Assembly: GCA_006937955.1 (NCBI GenBank)
Contig: SSNP01000035.1
Span: 2,099,137-2,163,136, forward strand
DNA: 64,000 nt
Origin: Pachypanchax playfairii
Lineage: Eukaryota > Chordata > Actinopteri > Cyprinodontiformes > Aplocheilidae
Direction: 5' to 3'
This document shows positions 58,280-64,000 of this stretch, piece by piece. Made by a program: the position numbers and the translations under genes. The number at the start of each line of letters is the position of its first letter. The stretch's first letter is position 1. The notes under the pieces are model-generated. The model was not told where the DNA came from. It searched no databases and saw nothing but the letters and a program-made list of their open reading frames with translations.

Positions 58280-59170
58280 CACTTAGCTTGAGGATGAAAA
58301 ACCCGCTGCCTGCTCACATGTAAATCCTTGAGTATTGATCAGTCACATCCTTATGGGGAAGAATTTTCTTTAATCCTAGATTCCTCTTGATACTCTACAA
58401 ATCACATCTGCTGCTCAGCACAACCTACCAGCTTCACACGGAATCTAATCCCTTTCAAACGGTGTTAATCCACAGTGCAAGTCAGATTCATTAATGGAGC
58501 TTTGTTGGAGTCGTATCCCTAAATGTGATTCATTTGTCTGGAGATGCTACAGGTTAGCAGATTAAAGAGAACAAAGCTCAGAACCTGATGTTACATGCAT
58601 GATGTCACCGTCTGTCTCTGTCCCTGACAGTGATGAGAAACATCACAGCCTAAATCTGTCCGAAGGTGTCTGGGTTTATTCTCTGTCCCCCTTTCAGACT
58701 CCGTCTGGTTCCTTCCTGTTTCGTTTGCCTGTCTGTGATCATCAGCACGGCTTTCTCATTTCACTAGGTTGACACGAAACAAATGAGCTGGCGCTTTACA
58801 TCTACCTCTCTTTTATCCTTTGTGCCACTTCATCACTCCGCTGTCACCATGGTGACCAGCTACTTTATCACAGGTGAGACCTGATGGGGTTATAAGCCAT
58901 CATGATTGCAGATTAACTCCATCAGTGATACTTTTTTTTTTGCAGCACATGATAACTATCACAGTGACTCTCTCAGTTAATCCATCACATGCCCTGCTCA
59001 GACACAGCTGACGTTACAATGCCGAGATGAAAACCTGGCAGGAGATGAATGGAGAGATCAAGATTCTGCTGGAAGAGGAAGTATCACAGCTCTTAAGTGT
59101 CCTTTGGTTTGTGTTGATTCAGCTGTGCAGGTTCAGGGACAGACAGGAGAGAGCTAAATGAGAACATTTC
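58280..59170. other. Low-repeat block with an X-box-like palindrome
   Basis: About 900 bases of balanced composition without transposon signatures. They include the perfect 14-bp palindrome gtcaccatggtgac at 58843-58856, which resembles an RFX X-box, and several homeodomain-type TTAAT/ATTA cores. Possible regulatory sequence for a gene beyond the window. Confidence 0.3.
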
Positions 59171-61515
59171 AGCACAAACACACATAGCAGACATGCAGAC
59201 AGACGTCTTGGTTTTTGTTAAGATCCCCCAAGTGAAAAGTCTGCACGTGAACTGCACTGTAGCTGAAAACTGTGTATAGAAAACATCGATTTTTACCCTT
59301 GTTTGCTTCTGTTATGTGAAAAATAGTGATAAAAGAAGCTTACTTTGTGCTGTTATTGATCAGAATCTGATGCTGTCTATTGTTGTTTAAATCAATCTAT
59401 TGAAGCAAAGTAATAAAAATAACTCAATTTTTTGTGATGTGATTTATATTTGTAGCTCAGCCATTTGAATTATATAAATGAATATAAATTGAGTTTGAGT
59501 AGCTAAATTGTTTTAGTTGTTCAAAGACAAATAGTAAAACTGTTATTTCTAAAGTAATAAATTAGTAATCCAACATAAATGCTATTTAAAGTGAATTATT
59601 TTTTGTTATACAACTGGTGCAAATCTTTACAAAAGTCGATGTGAAATAAAAAAATTGTCCGTCAGTCCGTCCGTACCTCCCAATCAGATGTGCTAACCAC
59701 CCCTACAGACTCTTTAGATGAAAAGAAAAGCGATTCAGCTCAAAACTCCCTATCAGAATCAAATTCAGAAAAAAATTTATTTATCTCCGAGGGGCAATTA
59801 ATTGGAGACATGTTTTCACTCTCACTCCCCGAGGCAGCCACTTGTGCAATGCCAATGAGAGTATAAGATACACTATGGATTAAGAATCCTCCAACTCTTT
59901 TGCTGCAGCTTGGTCAAGCCGCCCTACGAAGGAAACTCATTTAAGATGATTATATCTGTGATCTAGTTCTTTTGCAAAACAAATTCATGTAAACAAATTA
60001 AGATGATGTGTTCCTGTTTGTGACAGAACATGCAGCTAATCTGATGCCTCAGAATAAATGTAATTAAAAAGCATTTTTTTAAAATTCCGAAACACAAACT
60101 ATTGTTTGACTGGTAAATAAATATTTAGAAACAGGAAATTTATAGTTCACATTTTTGTCCTCATGATGGCAGCAGAGTGGCGTGATTGTGCTCTTCATGC
60201 AGAACAAGGAGAAACTTAACAAGCAAATAAATTGAAACCTCATCTTCTGAGCCTTTGAGGAGGCTTGTAAGGCGCTGCATAAAAATGCTCTTAATGCCCC
60301 CTTCCCACCTCTCCACCCCCCCGTTCTCTGTGCCTTTTGGGGAGGGTTTGTAAGGACTGCTGCCTATTAAACAGTCTGTGAGAGAAATGTGTTGAAGCGA
60401 GGCCAGCTCAGCTCTCAATCTGAAGAATGTGTTGGCATATACACGGGGCGCCACTGAAATGGAACTTTAATTCATTTACACGAAAACCAGAACAATCGTA
60501 AAAGCAGATCTCAGTGCTGACAGAGAAACGTTTAGGTAATCCAGGCAGGAACATATAACTTCCTTTAACATGACAATTAGTTTTTAAATGTTTTTTTTTT
60601 CATTTATATTATATATTTAATGAAGGGAATGGAAGGAGTTATTGTATGGTCGTCTGCTCGGTTGTGTGTTCCAGTGGTGGAGGTGGGCTGTGAATGAGCC
60701 TTTGATGCATCCTGCCAGGTTTTTCCCTGTGGACAGCAGCTGTTGTGATACACACTGTCTAGTAGCAACAGATCCTCTCAAAATGGTTTCCCACCACTCT
60801 CCTTTAGCCTCTTCTTCTACTGTCTCTCTATTTTCTCCTCGGGCTGTGTTTAATGGAGGGGAAATGAAAACAATAGCTCTGCCAGTCTGGGGTCCAGCAG
60901 CTGTTCTGCCAACCTGACAGTTAAGTCAGCGAGACAAAGAAGATATGAAAAAAGACTGCAAAGTATTTTATAGAGGTGCATCTACAGCTATAAAAAAGAC
61001 TGATTGTCCATAACCATGTAAATTATTCATCAAAGGAAAATGGGAGAGAGGCATTTTGGGTAAATAACATGCTGTAAATATTTATAATAAGTGTTTGGCA
61101 AAAGTTTGAGTAGCCTATCAGATGTTCACCCAGACATTCTTGTAATCTGTTAAAGTGTCTTCCTGCTTTCTGAAGTTTCTTTGTGGACGTTGGCTGCTTT
61201 TTCACTGATTTTTAGTTTATTCCTCTAATGATGTTTGACACATAGTTTTTTTTTTTTTTTTTTTTATTAGGTTAAACCTTCTGACAGAAAATTGGCTAAA
61301 CTTGATGATAAATTAGTGTTCCATCAACAGAAAGAAGGTTTACATTTGCGGTGAAGCAATTTCCTTTTTAGAATTTAGATATTTTGCTTCTTGTAATCTG
61401 ACATGGCAACGTTTTTTATTTTTTATTCATCAAGACTGTAGTTAGACAAACATAAAAATACTGTTTTTTTGCATTAGTTCAGAGCATGACACACAGGAGA
61501 TCAAGTGAAGGATGT
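59171..61515. other. Intergenic; one repeat-like stretch
   Basis: 59750-59860 contains tttatttatctccgaggggc, then aattaattggagac, which resembles the '...tttattgatccctgaggggcaatt...' end of a fish retroposon. A long T-run is at 61248-61266. Otherwise nothing is recognised. Confidence 0.45.
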
Positions 61516-61517
61516 TA

Positions 61518-61600
61518 CATCAAAATCAAATCAAACTTTATTTATAAGGCGCTTTTCGAGCAAAAGTGCATTTTAATGTGCTTTACAGGATAAAAACATA
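61518..61600. repeat. Short dispersed repeat fragment ('actttatttata..gcgcttttc' type)
   Basis: aatcaaactttatttataag, then gcgcttttcgagcaaaagtg, then tgctttacagg is a widespread teleost repeat end. Confidence 0.7.
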
Positions 61601-61779
61601 TGTCAACCCTCCCCCGCGCCTCCATATACACAATCCAATACACCCCCCTCCCCCCAGTCCAACCCCCATATGTAAAACACTCTCAAAACAACTTTAAAAG
61701 ACAAACTGATGATAAAAAGGACAGTAGGGTGAGGACATGTCTCAGGTCCCTTTTCAGATGTTTGATGAATAAGAATAAT

Positions 61780-62050
61780 GGACTAGGTTTCAAGACACAC
61801 AAAGTGCTTTACAATTAATTCATTATTTATTGACTCACTTAATCATACTTTGGTGGTGGTGAACTAAACTGTGGCCACAGCTGCCCTGAGGCAGTCTGAC
61901 AAATGAACATTCATACAGAAACAAGGCAGGTGAAGTGTCTTGCCCAAGGACACAATGACAGAGAGACAAGGACGGAGCTGAGTTTGAACCTGCGTTACCT
62001 CCAGAATCACAGCCTCATTGTTTTACCAATGCTGCAGGAGACCTACATGT
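61780..62050. repeat. Dispersed teleost repeat fragment ('tgcccaaggacacaa' type)
   Basis: Ordered phrases: aagtgctttacaatt, tggtggtggtgaa, gtggccacagctgccctgag, gaagtgtcttgcccaaggac and gagctgagtttgaacctgcg. This is a common fish element. With 61518-61600 it may be one element split by 180 bases. Confidence 0.75.
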
Positions 62051-62644
62051 GTACAAGATATTAGATTTTAGCTGTAAATCTAACAGAAACAACTTTTCTA
62101 CTCGTGTAAATTCTTGGAAATCAAGAATTACATCAAGTTTTTCAGGAACAATGAGTAGCTGGTTATTATTAAGACATGAGTTCCTACAACATTTAATTCT
62201 GTTTTAATTTTCTCCTCAGTTTATACAATAATTACACAAGGGAATTATATGAACTGAAAACAAAAATCTAATTATTTGTTGTACTGTACAGTGTTTTTAT
62301 CATAGTGTACTTCTTACTTTGATACTATTCTGTTTATAGAAAGTGTGTATGGATTGTTTATCATATTAAATACACAATGTTCTAAAACCAAAAGATTTTC
62401 CAAAGATTTTAACAGTTAAACACTGTAGATGCACATTTACTTTCAACTGCAGCATGTGCAGAGTTCAGATGGTCAAAGGATGTAATCAGTCATTTTCAAA
62501 TTTATAGTTGTTCAGATTTACTCATCAAAGTAGAAGTACTGTCCAGGTTTTGTAAAATGATCCTGGAGCATTTGGGCTCCAGGATCGTTGACTCTCCATA
62601 GCAATATCAGTGTTGTTGAATGAGGGTTTGAGGAAGGGCAAGAG

Positions 62645-62645
<1 letters not shown>

Positions 62646-62701
<56 letters not shown>
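62646..62701. repeat. (AC)n microsatellite, 28 units
   Basis: An uninterrupted AC run of 56 bases. The Cys/Val frame on the other strand is a product of this repeat. Confidence 0.98.
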
Positions 62702-62703
<2 letters not shown>

Positions 62704-64000
62704 TGGTCACGACAGGAACAAACCGCAGGCACCCATGTGAAATGAGTCAGTGAACAGACCTTTATTCCCACTCTGTGCTTCTCTATGAGTAAATGAACTC
62801 AGTCAAACTTTCCCAAATTTTTCACTGCAATCTCACTCATTTACTAAGATGTGCATCTGCATCTCTGGCTCCAAACTCTGAGTCAATGGACTGAATATGC
62901 TTCATTAAATTCCTTTTGTTCAGTTTGCATCATGACCCCCGTGTTTTGTTTGTCTGAAAGAATTCTTTGCTTATTGGGAGGATGAACCTCGTTTTGGTAC
63001 CTGCCTAACGCACTGGATGGGTTTTGAAGTGTAGGCTGAAGCAGGTACTTCCTCCAACAACAAACATTCATAAAAATCTACAACAGTCCTTTAACATTTT
63101 ACTCTTTTCTTGAAGTACAAGATCCAGTGTGTGTTTTTGTGTTACTATGTGTGCATTTTAATTTGAAAACGAAATAACAATTTGGAAAGAAGTTTGTTTA
63201 AACCTGATCACGATCACTGTTCAATTGAAAGTGCAACAAGTTGGTTTTAAAATATATGAGGTGTTACAGGAGAGGATAGTTCAGTAAAATTCATCTCCCC
63301 TTGTGAAGCAAGTCTGAGCATGATAAATGTATTGTAGTGGAAATCACATCACCTCGACACTGGGTGTTCATTGCCTCTTCGCTTCACACCTCAACATGCA
63401 GCCAAGTTCACACACACAAGACCAAAAACCCCCCTCAGGCTTCAGTCGGTGACCCAATCCATCATGGGACATTTGTGCTGATGTGAGGAGGTGGAAAAAA
63501 TGTAACTGAGTGAGGGAGAAAAGGAAAAAAATGAAGAAGAAAAGAGGAAGATGCTGCGGAGTTCATATCACAGTGATGGATGAGGAAGAGGATGTTCACT
63601 GATGGCTACCCCCCCCCCCTCTCCTTCCCCTACATTTTTTTTTTCAAAGCACCTCTCAGGCAGAAAGACTATATGGTTTGTGAGCAGGAACATCAGATGA
63701 ATGCAGTGAGATTTAAATGTGGTGTAAAAACGTGTGAACTACCTTTTTCATGATTCATTCAGTCGTTTTTTTTCAATCTCACAGCACAAAATCATGTCTT
63801 GTTAAGCACCATATACTCTCCATTTTGGTTTTATCTATTGAAAACATCAGAAAAATGGTTGAATAATATAAAAATAAACCTGATTAATATCACCATCTGA
63901 TAAATTCTTGTCAAGCATGTGTCAGATTAAATAAGAATCCACAGAATGTTTCAAACTGGAGACATTAAAAGTTGAAGATGTAGTTGAGTTTAAATGAATG
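62702..64000. other. Intergenic to the window end, nothing recognised
   Basis: AT-rich sequence with a C-run (63610-63619) and an A/G-rich patch (63490-63560). No exon with splice sites and no named repeat. Confidence 0.6.

Noticed and set aside
62525..62710. Cys-Val repeat protein frame
   Set aside because: Translation of the (AC)n microsatellite.

Overview
This window reads as nuclear DNA of a teleost fish, probably a percomorph. It is AT-rich with GT-AG introns, and it holds vertebrate orthologues with short introns. Its repeats are typical of fish: an L2/CR1-clade LINE, Penelope-like fragments with a GIY-YIG region, many small inverted-repeat (MITE-like) elements, Tc1-like debris and (TG)n microsatellites. 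There is no prokaryotic, organellar or viral gene content, and no CRISPR array.

Layout. (1) 1-22159, + strand: cdyl2 exons 2-7 (chromodomain plus crotonase-like fold); the short first coding exon lies off the left edge. Its large introns carry a broken L2-type LINE (5.3-7.5 kb), a sequence gap (10996-11046) and a pair of Penelope-like fragments in opposite orientation, each broken by a different younger insertion (14.6-17.8 kb). (2) 22160-26093: cdyl2 3' UTR and repeats. (3) 26094-26533, - strand: cmc2, three coding exons, 78 aa, twin CX9C. (4) 27959-31233, + strand: cenpn, ten coding exons, 344 aa. (5) 32349-39656, + strand: atmin, four coding exons, 783 aa, four zinc fingers and a long TQT-rich tail; intron 1 holds a tandem 334-bp repeat and intron 2 a ~500-bp MITE-like element. 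(6) 43050-44410, - strand: a C16orf46-like gene, two coding exons. (7) 45424-46308, + strand: an intronless PPP1R3-family glycogen-targeting subunit with a probable ~3 kb 3' UTR. (8) 49.5-64 kb: no gene recognised; dispersed repeats, microsatellites and a few sequence blocks that may be regulatory.

The set CDYL2-CMC2-CENPN-ATMIN-C16orf46 matches human 16q23.2 as I remember it. Two differences stand out: cdyl2 points the opposite way relative to cmc2/cenpn, and a PPP1R3 gene sits at the right end. In human the CDYL paralogue on 6p25 has PPP1R3G nearby, so this looks like a trace of the ancestral CDYL/CDYL2 neighbourhood. The genes do not form a pathway: they cover chromatin reading (cdyl2), cytochrome c oxidase biogenesis (cmc2), centromere assembly (cenpn), dynein light chain transcription/DNA damage signalling (atmin) and glycogen metabolism (PPP1R3). 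Exon borders come from reading splice sites and checking frame across every junction; none has transcript support here.
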